Position numbers and translations under genes: made by a program. DNA of 64,000 nt from positions 248,001 through 312,000 of the forward strand of contig JACKIB010000002.1 in the NCBI GenBank assembly GCA_020638695.1, given 5' to 3'. This document shows, piece after piece, positions 63,952 to 64,000 of this stretch; position 1 is the stretch's first letter, and every line of letters begins with the position of its first letter. Source of the DNA: Planctomycetota bacterium. Lineage in GTDB: Bacteria; Planctomycetota; UBA1135; UBA2386. Below the pieces are notes generated by a model. It was not told where the DNA came from and searched no databases. It worked only from the letters and a program-made list of their open reading frames with translations.

Positions 63952-64000
63952 ATGTCGCTCAAGGTGATCGGCGGTGAGTTCGGCGGGCGCAATCTGGACA
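63952..64000 (+). CDS. rsmD: 16S rRNA (guanine-966-N2)-methyltransferase RsmD, N-terminus only
   Basis: Sixteen residues from the ATG at 63952 before the window ends: MSLKVIGGEFGGRNLD. The pattern V-I-G-G-x-F-x-G-R-x-L is the well-known opening of RsmD, which methylates G966 of 16S rRNA. The divergent neighbour is dapA. The call rests on this short start only. Confidence 0.6.
   Translation, partial: MSLKVIGGEFGGRNLD

Overview
The window is GC-rich, densely coded DNA. Many genes on the same strand are joined by 4-base ATGA or GTGA start/stop overlaps. No rRNA, tRNA, CRISPR array, plasmid or phage gene was seen. The gene mix fits a flagellated, Gram-negative chemoheterotroph, most likely a member of the Planctomycetota: secreted parallel beta-helix proteins with 'VVDAKGGPGSNYLDIQAAVDAA'-style starts (quoted in parts in the entries), LVIVD and beta-propeller surface proteins, long TPR proteins, FHA-vWA proteins and AtuA-type enzymes. 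The phylum is inferred from style, not from a marker gene.

Layout. 1-7959: a broken secreted protein, bolA-grxD, membrane proteins, a queuosine-precursor transporter, and a coupled trio of AtuA-like protein, AtuA C-terminal-like protein and phosphate acyltransferase. 7971-15827 (minus strand): a seven-gene operon with a Tat-exported molybdopterin oxidoreductase, its four-cluster iron-sulfur partner and a TorD-like chaperone, followed directly by a complete PhnD-PhnC-PhnE-PhnE ABC importer. 16353-23273: secreted proteins (beta-helix, Ig/LVIVD, beta-propeller, thioredoxin/TPR). 23623-32317: birA, a glycosyltransferase/TPR group, an IMPACT-family protein and a secreted protein.

32649-46791 is the motility region: FliT-like, FliS, FliD and two short flagellins on the minus strand, then a plus-strand block of two sigma-54 response regulators, two histidine kinases, one unusual response regulator and three TPR/coiled-coil proteins. 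Three FliA-type promoter candidates precede the flagellins and fliD. 46788-52947 carries a metallophosphoesterase, a proline racemase-family enzyme, M14 and M28 peptidases and two Dpp-type permeases, which together look like peptide (perhaps collagen-type peptide) scavenging. 53026-64000: a free-standing ThrRS editing domain coupled to a large amidohydrolase, an NhaD-type antiporter, a secreted sphingomyelinase/PI-PLC/cytolysin-domain fusion, an FHA-vWA protein, dapA and the start of rsmD.

Eight copies of three families of short elements (about 168, 169 and 182 bp), all bounded by inverted repeats that begin in CTAG, lie between genes. They form chains that share a single CTAG per junction (23270-23602 and 34978-35488). 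One old copy sits inside the molybdoenzyme/phn operon and supplies the start codon of phnC. The most interesting items are the molybdoenzyme-phn operon, the triple-domain lipase/cytolysin fusion and these element chains.
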